Shown here: positions 18,808-29,634 of the stretch, piece after piece
How positions within the stretch are numbered: position 1 is the first letter of the stretch
Layout of the letters: each line of letters begins with the position of its first letter
NCBI GenBank assembly: GCA_022823185.1
Contig: JAJDXQ010000036.1
Span: 62,001 to 126,000, forward strand
Origin: Caldilineaceae bacterium
GTDB taxonomy: Bacteria > Chloroflexota > Anaerolineae > Caldilineales > Caldilineaceae
DNA length: 64,000 nucleotides
Direction of reading: 5' to 3'
Made by a program: the position numbers and the translations under genes
Notes under the pieces: generated by a model
Told to the model about the DNA's origin: nothing
Databases searched by the model: none
The model's input: the letters and a program-made list of their open reading frames with translations, nothing else

Positions 18808-18920
18808 GACGACCCAGATGGAGTAGGTTTGCCACCAGAGAACGCTGCTGAGCAGAAGGTGGCGGTAGGTTGGCCGCGCGAGCGGGGCAAGAAGGCCGGC
18901 GCTGCCTTCCTCGGAGTGCG

Positions 18921-19577
18921 TCAGTCTGCGGCTCCGTTGGCGGCCCAGAGCGCGCCCTGCCGCATCATCTTCTGTACGGCTGGCCGCGTGAAGGTGTCGG
19001 AGGTGTGGCCGAGCGTGGTGTAGAAGACGCGTCCTTGGCCGTAAGGCTTAACCCAGGCCATGGGTTGCGGCCTATCGGCCCACTGGGCGCTTGCCAGGAT
19101 GTGGATTGCGGGGTCCCAAGCGGTGATGTAGATTTCGTCGTCGACCTCAAAGTCGTCAATGCCCTGCATGACGGGGTGGGAGTCGTCGGCGACGTTGACG
19201 GTGAAGGTAAGGCCGGGCGGGTGCCAGTTTGCATGGCCGCCGAGCAGGTCTGCGGCTCTGCCGCCGATCCACCAACCAGTGCCGTGTACGCCAACGAGCC
19301 CTTTGCCTGATGCGACGAAGTTGACGAGGCCGTCTTCCTGTTCGGTGGAAAGTTCGGAGTGGTAGGTGACGGAGCCGTCGTCGTGGCGTTGCGAACGGGT
19401 GAAGCCGGTTCCGAGAACGCAAACGTCCTGACTGGCGAGGGAGGGGGAGGCAAAGATGTCCTTGTCGTCGGTCACGGTTACGTTGATGGCGGGGTCGTCA
19501 CCGAGGAAGCCGGCGATGACATCGGCGCTGGAGGCGAAGCCGTGATTGGCGCCGGAGAGGATGAGGACGTTGGTCAT
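18921..19577 (-). CDS. ThuA domain-containing protein
   Basis: MTNVLILSGANHGFASSADVIAGFLGDD...GLVNFVASGKGLVGVHGTGWWIGGRAADLLGGHANWHPPG...YGQGRVFYTTLGHTSDTF; ORF track N-terminal extension to 19913 rejected. Confidence 0.88.
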   Translation of the reverse strand: MTNVLILSGANHGFASSADVIAGFLGDDPAINVTVTDDKDIFASPSLASQDVCVLGTGFTRSQRHDDGSVTYHSELSTEQEDGLVNFVASGKGLVGVHGTGWWIGGRAADLLGGHANWHPPGLTFTVNVADDSHPVMQGIDDFEVDDEIYITAWDPAIHILASAQWADRPQPMAWVKPYGQGRVFYTTLGHTSDTFTRPAVQKMMRQGALWAANGAAD

Positions 19578-19809
19578 GGTCAGGCCTTTCTGGTGGTGTT
19601 CTTGGCGGGCGAAGGAAGGGTTAGGGGAATGATAGCATAGGGCTGGGGGAGGGGGAAACGATGGGGGAGGCAGTATGCGTGGCACTTGGAGGGCATTGGA
19701 GAATGGGTTGGGGGAGGACTCGTGCGCTTGCTTTTCTGGGGGAGTGGGGGCAAGATGCTGAGAGTGAGTCTGGACGAAGTTATCGACGGGTGAGAGAGGG
19801 GGAGGCAAG

Positions 19810-20697
19810 ATGGCGACTGAGGTGATGCAGGGTGTGTATCCGATATTGGTGACGCCGTTTGATGAGGAGTCAAGGGTCGATGAGGAGAGTTTGCGGCGTT
19901 TGATTGAGTTCAATTTGGAGGCGGGCGTTCATGGGTTGGGCGTTGCACTGGGGAGCGAGGTGTATAAGCTCACTGAGGCGGAACGGGGGCGCATGACCCG
20001 CGCTGTTGTGGACCAGGTCGGTGGACGCGTGCCGGTTGTGATCAATACGGGGGCGAACGGGACGGACCTGGCGGTGCATTACAGCAAAATGGCGCAAGAG
20101 AATGGGGCGGATGCGTTGATGGTGCTGCCGCCGTCATTTTTCCCGGCTGGCGCGGAGGAGGTTGCGGGGTATTACCGGGCCATTTCGGACGCTGTGCCAC
20201 TGCCGATTTTTATTCAGGATGTGGCGGCGTCACCGATTTCGGCTGGCCTGGCGAAGCGGCTGGCAGAGGAGTGCGAGTGGGTACAGTACATTAAAGTGGA
20301 GAGCTTTCCGGTTGTGGCGAAGGTGGCTGCGATGGTTGCGGAAGCCGGGGATGCGCTTACGGTTTTCGGAGGCGCGGGCGGCGGATACTTTATTGAGGAG
20401 ATGCGGCGCGGGTCGGTTGGGACAATGCCATTTTGCACACAGCCTGAGGCGTTCGTCGATATTTGGAACCGCGTGCAAGCCGGAGATGAGGCGGGCGCGT
20501 GGGAGACATTCTACAGGCATTTGGCTCCGGTGGCGCGGCTGACGGCACAGGGCGCGGGTCTGTTTCACGGCGTGCATAAGGAGATTCTCGTGCATCGGGG
20601 CGTGATACGGACGGCGGTAGTGCGGGCGCCGGCGCCTTCGCTGGATGCGGTGACGAGGAGGGAGTTGGAGGCGCTGCTGGAGGAGTTGTATCCGTAG
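19810..20697 (+). CDS. Dihydrodipicolinate synthase (DapA/NanA) family protein
   Basis: 295 aa; MQGVYPILVTPFDEESRVDEESLRRLIEFNLEAGVHGLGVALGSEV...YIKVES. Confidence 0.9.
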   Translation: MATEVMQGVYPILVTPFDEESRVDEESLRRLIEFNLEAGVHGLGVALGSEVYKLTEAERGRMTRAVVDQVGGRVPVVINTGANGTDLAVHYSKMAQENGADALMVLPPSFFPAGAEEVAGYYRAISDAVPLPIFIQDVAASPISAGLAKRLAEECEWVQYIKVESFPVVAKVAAMVAEAGDALTVFGGAGGGYFIEEMRRGSVGTMPFCTQPEAFVDIWNRVQAGDEAGAWETFYRHLAPVARLTAQGAGLFHGVHKEILVHRGVIRTAVVRAPAPSLDAVTRRELEALLEELYP

Positions 20698-20796
20698 AAC
20701 TGCGGAGGAACTGCCGTGGTTCGTGGTCCGGAGGGTGCGGCCGAGAGCGAGAGTGCTTTGACAAGAGGGATTTCATGGAAGGAGGGTGGAGGACTG

Positions 20797-21948
20797 ATGA
20801 AGATTGTAGATATTGAGGTGGTTCCTTTTCGGGTAGTGCGGGAGCAGTTTCATCAGGGACGGTTCAGTTTTCCGCGGGAGGTGACCCAGACGCTGACAAA
20901 GGTGGTGACGGACGAGGGGGCTGAGGGGTATTACTTTGGGGGGCACGGGCACGGCGACGCGGATGGGTTGACGCCGGAGGACCGGGCACAGATGGAGGGG
21001 CGGCTGAAGGGTATGGTGGTGGGTGAGGACCCGTATGACAGGGAGCGGTTCTGGCACTGGATGTGGGTGGCGAATGTGCCGGAGCATCTGCTGAGCGCGC
21101 TGGACTGCGCGTTGTGGGATCTGCAGGCGAGGGCGATGGGTGTGCCGCTGTACAAGCTGCTGGGCGGGTGCCGGGACAAGGTAAAGGCGTACGCGAGCAC
21201 CTTTCCGAATATGGGGAGCGTGGAGGAGTATGCGGCTCATGCGGCGGCGTGCAAGGAGGAGGGGTATACGCACTATAAGATTCACCCGTACTATTTCTGG
21301 AACCCGGTGACGAAGGAGCCGGTTCCGGGCAGGCCTTCGCATATTGAAAAGGATATTGAGGTGTGCCGGGCGGTGCGGGCCGCGGTCGGCGATGATATGG
21401 TGCTGAGCTTTGATCCGTGGGGCACGTACCGGACGTATGAGGAGGCGTACAAGGTGGGGCGCGTGCTGGAGGAGCTGGGATTCTACTGGTATGAGCACCC
21501 GATGAATGAGTACCGGGTTCAGCCGTATATCAAGCTGTGCCGGGAGCTGGACATTCCGATTCTGTCGCCGGAGATTGCGGCGGGCAGTTTGTATACACGG
21601 GCGGACTGGATTTTACGGGGCGCGTCGGACATGACACGGATAGACGTGCTGCGCGGGGGCATTACGGGCGTGCGCAAGATGGCGGCGGTGGCCGAGGCGT
21701 TTGGCGTCCGGTGCGAGATCCATATGAGCGGGTTTGCGAATCTGCAGATTCTGGGGTCTACGAGTGAGGATACGTGCGAGTATTATGAGCGGGGACTGCT
21801 GGCGCCGGGAATTGATTGCAATACGGCGCCGCCTTATCTGGAGGATATTGGAGACAGGATGGACAGTGATGGGTATGTTCATTTGCCCCAGGAGCCTGGG
21901 ATGGGGTATCGGATAAATTGGGACTACATCGAGGATAATCTGGTGTAG
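20797..21948 (+). CDS. Mandelate racemase/muconate lactonizing enzyme (enolase superfamily)
   Basis: MKIVDIEVVPFRVVREQF...SALDCALWDLQARAMGVPLYKLLGG...LSFDPWGTY...WYEHPMNEY; start chosen at 20797. Confidence 0.92.
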   Translation: MKIVDIEVVPFRVVREQFHQGRFSFPREVTQTLTKVVTDEGAEGYYFGGHGHGDADGLTPEDRAQMEGRLKGMVVGEDPYDRERFWHWMWVANVPEHLLSALDCALWDLQARAMGVPLYKLLGGCRDKVKAYASTFPNMGSVEEYAAHAAACKEEGYTHYKIHPYYFWNPVTKEPVPGRPSHIEKDIEVCRAVRAAVGDDMVLSFDPWGTYRTYEEAYKVGRVLEELGFYWYEHPMNEYRVQPYIKLCRELDIPILSPEIAAGSLYTRADWILRGASDMTRIDVLRGGITGVRKMAAVAEAFGVRCEIHMSGFANLQILGSTSEDTCEYYERGLLAPGIDCNTAPPYLEDIGDRMDSDGYVHLPQEPGMGYRINWDYIEDNLV

Positions 21949-22027
21949 GGGAACAGCGGGGGAACTGCGAAGAACGGCGGGGGTACTGCGGGGGAGTGGG
22001 AGACAGACGGGGCGGACCAGGAAGGGC

Positions 22028-23053
22028 TCAGAAGGCTACGCCGAGTTTGACGTTTTCTTCGGGCGCCGCGGCGATTTTGGGGTAGGCGTGGAGCAGGTCG
22101 TCGAAGGGGACGACGGGCTGGACGACGGGTTCTGATTTGAGACTACCGTCGCAGAGGAGGCGCCAGACGACTGAGAAGAGGCGGTTTTCGTCCCAGTTGG
22201 GGTATTCGGGGTTTGGTTCGCTGCAGGCGCGGGAGAATACAATGGTGGGGCGGTTGAAGTGGGCTTCGGCGCCCAGGTCGAGGCCTGCGGGGTAGCTGCC
22301 GGGCCAGGCGCCGGCGACGACTGTGCCGAGGTAGGCGACGCCGCGCAGGGCGGCCTGGAGGGCGGAGTAGTGGCCGCTGTAATCGACGCAGACGTCGGCC
22401 CCGCGTTTGGCGGTGGCGAGCTTGATTTCGAGGCCGGCATCGCAGGCGGCGGGGTCGAGGACGAGGTCGGCTCCGCACTCTTCGGCGACATCGCGGCGTA
22501 GGGGGATGGGGTCAACGGCGATGACGGGATGCGCGCCGGCGAGCTTGGCGAGCTGAACGACGAAGAGGCCGATGGCGCCCATGCCGAAGACGGCGACAGC
22601 GTCGCCGATGCGGATGTGGCCGTCGCGGACGGCGCCGAGGGCGAAGTCGGCGGGGTCGAGGCATACGGCGGCCTGCCATGGGACGCCGTCGGGGAGTTTG
22701 CGGGCGCGCGCGGCGGGCCAGACGTGTTCCTGGCGGAAGGAGCCGTGTGCGAAGACGGTCTCGCCAAGGTCGAAGTCGTGTACGTCCGAGCCTTTTTCGA
22801 TGATTTCACCGACACACATGTTGCCGAGACCGCTGGGGTAGGTGACCATCTGGCTTTCGTGGGTGAAGATGTGGAGATCGCCGTCGTAGTTGCCGCGATG
22901 GCCGGCGTAGCCTTGGAACATAGCCATTTCGGAGCCGTGTTTGGCGGCGCCGAAGCGGCTGCGGACGCGTATCTGGTCGGGTGCGAGGGGAGGGCTCTGG
23001 TAGTCGCGGAAGGCGACCTGTTCGCGGGCGGGGGCGATGAGTTCGGTGGGCAT
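22028..23053 (-). CDS. Zinc-binding alcohol dehydrogenase (MDR) family protein
   Basis: MPTELIAPAREQVAFRDYQSPPLAPDQIRVRSRFGAAKHGSEMAMFQG...VAVFGMGAIGLFVVQLAKLAGAHPVIAVD; start 23053. Confidence 0.88.
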   Translation of the reverse strand: MPTELIAPAREQVAFRDYQSPPLAPDQIRVRSRFGAAKHGSEMAMFQGYAGHRGNYDGDLHIFTHESQMVTYPSGLGNMCVGEIIEKGSDVHDFDLGETVFAHGSFRQEHVWPAARARKLPDGVPWQAAVCLDPADFALGAVRDGHIRIGDAVAVFGMGAIGLFVVQLAKLAGAHPVIAVDPIPLRRDVAEECGADLVLDPAACDAGLEIKLATAKRGADVCVDYSGHYSALQAALRGVAYLGTVVAGAWPGSYPAGLDLGAEAHFNRPTIVFSRACSEPNPEYPNWDENRLFSVVWRLLCDGSLKSEPVVQPVVPFDDLLHAYPKIAAAPEENVKLGVAF

Positions 23054-23363
23054 GGCGTTTCTCCTGGGAGGGCGGGCGATTGGAGCTGGCGTCAGGGACG
23101 GCTGCCATCGACGCTGCCGGTTTGGGTTTGGTGACAGGCTGTTCTCTGTCCAGGCTTCAGCGATAACGGTGGTATGGGTTCTGGCGCCGAATCCGCTGGG
23201 CAGTTGTACTGAGGCTTCATCTGGCAGGTTGGCGAATCCGGTAATTGGATAGACTGAATTGTACCCCTTTTCGAGGAAGCAGGGCAATTGTGTTGCTTCG
23301 ATCCTCTGTGCTATTCTTTCTCCGCCGAAACAGGACAATTGAACAATAGGGTGGGAGACAACT

Positions 23364-24350
23364 ATGCCTCTCTGGTTAGCGCGCAGTGACGTGGAAAGCC
23401 TGTTGGACATGCCGGCGGCGATCGAGGCGGTGGCGGAGTCGTACCGACTGGACTATCTGGGGGAGGCAGAGCTGCCTGTCCGCACGAACATACCGGTCGC
23501 CCGGCATGAAGGAAGCCTGATGTCGATGCCTGCCTATCTGGGCGGGGAGATGGATGCGCTGGGCGCGAAGCTGATCTCCTTCTACGGAACGAATCCATCG
23601 GTGCGAGGGCTGCCTGCGGTGCAAGGGAGTGTAATGCTTTTTGACGGCAGGAACGGGGCGCTGTTGGCGCTCATGGATGCCGGGTTTCTGACGGCTATGC
23701 GCACGGGCGCGTCGGGCGGAGTGGCGGCCCGCTACCTGGCGAGAGAGGATGCACGAACGTTGACGATCTTTGGGAGCGGGGCGGCGGCGCCGTACCAGGT
23801 GGAGGCGGCTGTATGCGAGCGGGAAATTGAACAGATCTTTGTGTTGTCCCGTAAACCTGCGCATGCAGAGGCTATGGCGGCCACCCTGGCGCGAGACTTG
23901 GAAATCGAAGCCAGCGCTACCGACGATATCGAGATGGCAGTAGGGGCGGCTGACATACTGGTTACAGCCACGAGCGCGCATGAGCCGCTCTTCGAGGGTG
24001 GTCTGCTGCGGCCCGGCGTTCATATTACGGGGATTGGTTCGCATCTTCCCTACGCGAGTGAGGTTGACGCGGAGACGCTGAAGCGGGCCAAGGTTGTCGT
24101 TGATCAGATGGACGCTTGCCTGGCCGAGGCTGGCGACCTAATCCGTCCGATCGAAGATGGTTTGTACAGTGCTGAGCGGATTCATGCGGCGATGGGCGCG
24201 ATTATCGCCGGGGACCGACCCGGCAGGCAGAACGAGGAAGAGATCACCTTCTTCAAGTCGGTTGGTCTGGCGGCGCAAGACGTGGCGGTTGCCAAGGTTG
24301 TCTATGAGAGGGCTGTGGAGCAGGGCGCTGGCATCAGGTTGGACGGGTGA
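23364..24350 (+). CDS. Ornithine cyclodeaminase/mu-crystallin family protein
   Basis: 328 aa; [46 protein letters not shown]. Confidence 0.92.
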   Translation: MPLWLARSDVESLLDMPAAIEAVAESYRLDYLGEAELPVRTNIPVARHEGSLMSMPAYLGGEMDALGAKLISFYGTNPSVRGLPAVQGSVMLFDGRNGALLALMDAGFLTAMRTGASGGVAARYLAREDARTLTIFGSGAAAPYQVEAAVCEREIEQIFVLSRKPAHAEAMAATLARDLEIEASATDDIEMAVGAADILVTATSAHEPLFEGGLLRPGVHITGIGSHLPYASEVDAETLKRAKVVVDQMDACLAEAGDLIRPIEDGLYSAERIHAAMGAIIAGDRPGRQNEEEITFFKSVGLAAQDVAVAKVVYERAVEQGAGIRLDG

Positions 24351-25351
24351 TGGGACGAATGGCAGATTCAGCAACGAAGGCGGAATTTGAGCTATCCGAC
24401 TTTGAGGTAGGCAATCCTAAACATGCGCGGTGGTCGGTCGAACTTTGGAACGACGGCACGGGCGGCGAGATTCCGATCACTGAGAGATTCCTGCGTTACA
24501 ATTTGACGGCTGATGCCGGAATTGAAAGGGCTGGGCAGCTGGCGATGGTGGATGGCCGCGCAGTTGGCTTTGTGCTGTACAGTGCGTACCCAGGGGCGCC
24601 GGCTGCGATTCATACGGATGTGGCGGGCTGGATCGAGGCGATCGCGGTGGCGCGGGCGTACCAGGGGCAGGGGATTGGGCGGTCGCTGCTGGGGTGGGCC
24701 GAGGAGAGGCTGGCGGCGGTGGGAAAGTCGGGCGGCCGCGTCGTGGCAGGCGGTGGATTGCGGCCCTTTGTGCCGGGGCCCGTAGCCGATTCGGCGGGAG
24801 AGGCGTTCTTTCTGGCTTGCGGGCACGGTTACGCGGAGCAGCCGTACGCTTGGGATACGGCGAGTTCGCTTGGCGGTTACAGGCCGCCAGCGCTGCGCGA
24901 GGTGGCGGCGGCGGCGCGGCCAGGGGCCCCGGGACAGGAGGCGGAGCTGGTAGCTTTCCTGGCGAGGGAGTTTCCGGGGCGGTGGCGGTGGCAGGCGGAG
25001 AGGTTTCTGGAGGAGGGAGGGCGGATTTCAGACTACATGCTGCTGTGGACAACGGAGGGTGTGCAGGGAGCGTGCCGCTTGACGTTTGAGGACTCCGTCA
25101 GTCCGGTGGAGCGCTTTTTTCCGTACGGGCTGCCGCGTCCTTGGGGGCAGTTGGGTTCGATCGGGGTCAGCGCGCATCTGCGGGGGCAGGGGATGGGGCT
25201 GTACCTGCTTGATGCGGGATTGAGACGGCTGCATGACAGCGGCGTCAACGGTTGTGTCATTGACTGGACGACGATTGTTGATTTCTACGCCAAGTGCGGG
25301 TTTGCTCCGTATCGGAAGTGGGCCAGGTTGGAGAAGCGAATTGACGGCTGA
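24347..25351 (+). CDS. Protein with two GNAT-like acetyltransferase domains
   Basis: 334 aa; YQGQGIGRSLLGWAEERL and LRGQGMGLYLLDAGLRRLHDSGV...DFYAKCGFAPYRKW; GTGA overlap with the upstream gene. Confidence 0.82.
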   Translation: MMGRMADSATKAEFELSDFEVGNPKHARWSVELWNDGTGGEIPITERFLRYNLTADAGIERAGQLAMVDGRAVGFVLYSAYPGAPAAIHTDVAGWIEAIAVARAYQGQGIGRSLLGWAEERLAAVGKSGGRVVAGGGLRPFVPGPVADSAGEAFFLACGHGYAEQPYAWDTASSLGGYRPPALREVAAAARPGAPGQEAELVAFLAREFPGRWRWQAERFLEEGGRISDYMLLWTTEGVQGACRLTFEDSVSPVERFFPYGLPRPWGQLGSIGVSAHLRGQGMGLYLLDAGLRRLHDSGVNGCVIDWTTIVDFYAKCGFAPYRKWARLEKRIDG

Positions 25352-25441
25352 AGGATCGGAGGGGAGACGCGAGGGTCTTGCGCTGAATAGGCATGTATGG
25401 CGGGGCAGTGTTTACCCGTAGGTAAGGAGGGCGGCGAGTCG

Positions 25442-26662
25442 ATGCGAGTCGTTGGGTTGATGAGCGGTACGTCGGCGGACGGGATAGACGCGGTTGCGGC
25501 GGAGATCAGAAGTACAGAGGATGGGCTGGGGATGCGGCAGCTCGCATTTGAGCATGTTGCGTGGTCGGCGGAAGAGAAGGGGGCGATAGAGAGCTTAATC
25601 GCGGGCGGCGGAGATACGCGCAGCTTGAGCCGAGCGGGATTTCAGCTTGGGGCGCGTTTTGCCGAGGCGGCTTTGCGCGTCGTCAGACGAAGTGGACTGG
25701 GGCTGGGGGCGTTCGATCTGATTGGGTCGCACGGGCAGACTGTTTGGCACGAGGTGGAGGAGGGCGGCGTGGTTCAGTCGACGCTGCAGATTGGTGAAGC
25801 GGCGGTGATCGCGGAACGAACGGGGATCACGACGGTGGCTGATTTTCGTGTAGCCGACGTAGCCGCGGGTGGGCAGGGCGCGCCGCTCATTTCGATATTT
25901 GACCAGTATTTTCTGCGGCCGGCGGCTGGTTCAGAAGGATGCCGGGCGGTGCAGAATATCGGGGGGATTGGCAATGTCACGTTTTTGACGGGCGGGGAAT
26001 CGGAAGGGGCGACACTGGCATTTGATACGGGGCCGGGCAATGCGCTGATCGATTGGGCGGCGGCGCACGCGACGGACGGGGCGATGCAGTATGACGAGGA
26101 CGGGCGGTTGGCGGCGCAAGGCCGGCGCGAGGATTCTTTGGTTGAGCGGTGGCTTGGCCATCCTTTTTTCCAGCAGAAGCCGCCGAAGTCGACCGGGCGG
26201 GAGTTGTTCAGCGGCGAGATGGCGGCGAGGTTTCAGCAGGAGGCTGCGGATAATGGACTGTCGGCGGCGGACTTCACGGCGACGGTGACTGAGCTGACCG
26301 CGGCTTCGATTGCGGAGAGTTATCGAAGATTTGCGCCGAAGCCGGTGGCGGAGGTAGTCGCGTGCGGGGGCGGGGCGCGCAACCCGTTTCTGCTGGCGCG
26401 GATCGGCGCCCAGTTGAGGAGGCGGTGCGGGGGCAACGTACCGATTGTCCGGTATGGGGAGGTCGAGGGCGTGCCTGGTGACGAGGAGTCGAAGGAGGCG
26501 CTGGGGTTTGCTCTGCTGGCGCGGCTGACGATACGGGGAGAGAGCGGCAACGTGCCGGCCTGTACCGGCGCGAAGGGGGCGCGCGTATTGGGGAAGATTT
26601 CGCCGGGTCGAAACTTCCAGGCGTTGGTGGAGAGACTGCAGGGGAATGTGGATAGTGGATAG
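25442..26662 (+). CDS. anmK: Anhydro-N-acetylmuramic acid kinase
   Basis: MRVVGLMSGTSADGIDAVAAEI...GSHGQTVWHE...FDTGPGNALIDWA...VACGGGARNPFLLARI. Confidence 0.95.
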   Translation: MRVVGLMSGTSADGIDAVAAEIRSTEDGLGMRQLAFEHVAWSAEEKGAIESLIAGGGDTRSLSRAGFQLGARFAEAALRVVRRSGLGLGAFDLIGSHGQTVWHEVEEGGVVQSTLQIGEAAVIAERTGITTVADFRVADVAAGGQGAPLISIFDQYFLRPAAGSEGCRAVQNIGGIGNVTFLTGGESEGATLAFDTGPGNALIDWAAAHATDGAMQYDEDGRLAAQGRREDSLVERWLGHPFFQQKPPKSTGRELFSGEMAARFQQEAADNGLSAADFTATVTELTAASIAESYRRFAPKPVAEVVACGGGARNPFLLARIGAQLRRRCGGNVPIVRYGEVEGVPGDEESKEALGFALLARLTIRGESGNVPACTGAKGARVLGKISPGRNFQALVERLQGNVDSG

Positions 26663-26746
26663 GGGTTTGCGGGCGGCAGGAAGTATGTATAAGTGGGGCA
26701 GGTTTGCATCATATGGTTCGTGGAGGGTCGGTTATCGGCGGGTTGG

Positions 26747-29464
26747 TTACATCATGGATATGGGATCGATATCGATGCGCCAGCCAAAGGGGATGTCGAT
26801 GCCGTTTAGGAAGGCGGACGGGTTGGCGGTGCGGATGATGATTTGCCAGCGGTAGTAGCTGCGAATGCGGGCGAAGGGCGCCGGGGCAGGACCCATCAGG
26901 TCGACGCCGTCACCCCAAATGCCCAGCTGCTCGGCTCTTAGTTGCAGGTTCTGCATCATGCGGGCGGTCTGTTCGTGGACGTTTGTGAGATTTTTGTGCC
27001 AGTAGATTAGGCGGGCAAGCCTGCTGACAGGCGGGTACTGCTGCTCGCGTCTGAAGGTCATTTCCTTTTGATAGAAAGCGTGATAATCGTGTTCGGCTGC
27101 GGCCTGGAGGGCGTAGTGTTGGGGCGTGTAGCTTTGGAAGATGACGCGTCCCCCTCTGCGGCTGCGGCCGGCGCGGCCTGCGACCTGTGTGAGGAGCTGG
27201 AAGGTCCGTTCGGGGCCGCGAAAGTCGGGAAGGTAGAGGCCGACGTCGGCGGCGACGACGCCGACAAGGGTCACCAGAGGCAGGTCGAGGCCTTTTGCGA
27301 TCATCTGCGTGCCGACAAGGACATCGGCTTCGTGGCTGGCAAAGCGTTCGAGGATCTGTTCGTGGCTGCCTTTGCGGCCTGTGGTGTCTCTATCCCAGCG
27401 GAGGAGACGTGCGCGTGGGGCGATCTGGCTGACGAGCTCTTCGATGCGCTGCGTGCCGGCGCCGAAGAAGCGGATGCGGCGGCTGAGGCAGTCGGGGCAG
27501 CTTTCGGGGATGGGTTTGCGGGCGTTACAGCGGTGGCAGATGAGCTGGGCGGCGCGTTCGTGGTAGGTGAGCGGGGAATCGCAGCGGGGACATTCGGCGA
27601 CATAGCCGCAGTCCCGGCACATGACGAAGGAGTGTGTGCCGCGGCGGTTGAGGAAGAGGATTGCCTGTTCGCCGGCGTCGAGGACGGCGTGGAGCTCTGA
27701 TTGGAGGCTGCGGCTGAAGATGCTGCGATTGCCGGCGCGCAGCTCCTGGCGCATGTCGACAATTTCAACAGGCGGGAGGGCGGCGTACGGGGCAGCCGCA
27801 GGATTTTCGCCCGATTCGGGGTGTGTTTCCCGGTCCAGGTCGGCGTGGCCCAGGACGCGGTCGGGCATTTCCAGCAGGCGCAGACGTCCTTGTTGGGCGG
27901 CGTGGTACGCGTCCAGGGAGGGTGTGGCTGTTCCGAAGAGCAGGGCGCTGCCGGTGGCTTCCGCCAACTGGGTTGCGATCGTGCGGGCGTCGTAGAAGAG
28001 GGTAAAGCTGCCCCATTCATCGGTGTCCTGTTTGTAGGTGGACTCGTGTTCTTCGTCGATCACGATGAGGCCGAGGCGGGCCAGGGGGGCGAAGAGGGCG
28101 CTGCGCGCGCCGACGATGATATCGATCCTGCCGTCGCGCGCCCTGCGCCAGACGTCGTAGCGCTGGCTGGTGTTGAGGCCGGAGTGGATGACGGAGACGC
28201 GGTCGGGGAAGCGGCCGGCGAAGCGGGCGACCGTTTGCGGTGTGAGTGCAATTTCCGGGACGAGGACGATGGCCTGGCGGTTGCGAGCGAGGGTTTCGGC
28301 GATGGCGCGCAGGTAGATTTCGGTTTTGCCGCTGCCGGTTGCGCCGTGCAGGAGGAACTGGTTACTTCGCATAGTGTGAATGTAGTCGGGTGGGTCCTGG
28401 GGGCGGCTATGGGAGTCCGGTTGAAGGGCCGGTTGCATGAAGCAGCTGCGGCGGATCCTGTCCCAGACTTGCCGTTGTTGGTCGGTCAGATCCGGAGGTT
28501 GCGTTCTGGGGTAGAGGCGGCCGCCGAGGGGATCGCGGTAGCGCACTTTCTGCTCGAGACGAATCAGCCCGGCCTTTTGCAGGTTGCGGAGTCGGTTGAG
28601 GTCGGTGTCGACCTGCGCGTAGAGATCAGTTTTCCAGAGAGGGGCGCGGGCCTGGGCAAGGGTCTGCAGCACGGGCTCATAGACTGATGCACCGCGCAGT
28701 TCAAGAATCGCCTCCTCGGTGGCCGCGGGAGACTGGGCCAGGACCACCATTTGATCCCGTTCATGTACCAGTCCTTTTTTCTTCAGAGCGGTGAAGGGGA
28801 TTCTGGAGGGAAGGTTGAGAGTGGTTCTCAGGTCGTTGAAGGAGAGAGTGCGGGAGGGCGCGTTCAGGAGGGCGGCGAGGATCTGGGTCTGCCTGGTGGA
28901 GCGCCCCAGTGTGAAGAGGCATTCGCGGATGGAGGCGGGGTCGACCAGCAGTTCAATCTGTTCCTCCCGCTTCAGGCGGACTTTCGGCGGGTCGCCGCTC
29001 TTGCTGAGCAGGCCCGGAGTGAGAAAGAGTTTGGCGGCTTCGGAGACGGGGGCAACGTAGTAGTCGGCGATCCAGAAGGCCAGCTCGATCTGTTCCGGAG
29101 ACATGACCGGCTGCGGGCGCGCCAGCCGGGAGATCGCCTTGGTTTCAACCGGGGAAGATTCTGCCGGGCCAACGACGACGCCCTGGACTTCCTGCGCGCC
29201 AAATGGGGCCCAGACCAGGTGGCCGGTCTGGACGGTATCTCTGAGACTTGGGGGGAGGTGATAGTGAAATGTCTGATGGCGGGCAGCGCCGCCGGTGCGC
29301 TGGTGTACTGACTGGGGGTCGGGGAGGTCCGTGCGCGCGTTGGGGCCGGCCTCGCCAGTTGGGCCTGTCAGAGCATCTGCGGGAGGGGGCAGGTCCTGCC
29401 GCCTGAACGATCGTCGGATTGGCAGGAAGATAATCAGTTCAACGAGAGGTTTTCGTTCAGACAC
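26747..29464 (-). CDS. priA: Primosomal protein N' (replication restart helicase)
   Basis: 905 aa; LLHGATGSGKTEIYLRAI, VPEIALTP, IVIDEEHESTYKQ, zinc-ribbon Cys pairs (CRDCGYVAECPRCDSPLTYH), VAGRAGR. Confidence 0.95.
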   Translation of the reverse strand: MSERKPLVELIIFLPIRRSFRRQDLPPPADALTGPTGEAGPNARTDLPDPQSVHQRTGGAARHQTFHYHLPPSLRDTVQTGHLVWAPFGAQEVQGVVVGPAESSPVETKAISRLARPQPVMSPEQIELAFWIADYYVAPVSEAAKLFLTPGLLSKSGDPPKVRLKREEQIELLVDPASIRECLFTLGRSTRQTQILAALLNAPSRTLSFNDLRTTLNLPSRIPFTALKKKGLVHERDQMVVLAQSPAATEEAILELRGASVYEPVLQTLAQARAPLWKTDLYAQVDTDLNRLRNLQKAGLIRLEQKVRYRDPLGGRLYPRTQPPDLTDQQRQVWDRIRRSCFMQPALQPDSHSRPQDPPDYIHTMRSNQFLLHGATGSGKTEIYLRAIAETLARNRQAIVLVPEIALTPQTVARFAGRFPDRVSVIHSGLNTSQRYDVWRRARDGRIDIIVGARSALFAPLARLGLIVIDEEHESTYKQDTDEWGSFTLFYDARTIATQLAEATGSALLFGTATPSLDAYHAAQQGRLRLLEMPDRVLGHADLDRETHPESGENPAAAPYAALPPVEIVDMRQELRAGNRSIFSRSLQSELHAVLDAGEQAILFLNRRGTHSFVMCRDCGYVAECPRCDSPLTYHERAAQLICHRCNARKPIPESCPDCLSRRIRFFGAGTQRIEELVSQIAPRARLLRWDRDTTGRKGSHEQILERFASHEADVLVGTQMIAKGLDLPLVTLVGVVAADVGLYLPDFRGPERTFQLLTQVAGRAGRSRRGGRVIFQSYTPQHYALQAAAEHDYHAFYQKEMTFRREQQYPPVSRLARLIYWHKNLTNVHEQTARMMQNLQLRAEQLGIWGDGVDLMGPAPAPFARIRSYYRWQIIIRTANPSAFLNGIDIPFGWRIDIDPISMM

Positions 29465-29634
29465 TTGCCGATCCGTTGGGAATTCGGCTCATATGTTCGT
29501 GGCCGCTGTTTGAATCTTAGCGCAGAATCGCCATGGCTGGCAAAGGAAGGGTACGGCAATGGAGGGCTAGAGGGGCGGGAACGCGCACGTCCGCTTCGCT
29601 GAAGAGGCGGAAGTGGGATTCAGGGGAAGGCAGT

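Noticed and set aside
20570-20586. TGTTTCACGGCGTGCA resembling parS
   Set aside because: Several mismatches and inside a conserved dapA-like coding region; treated as chance.
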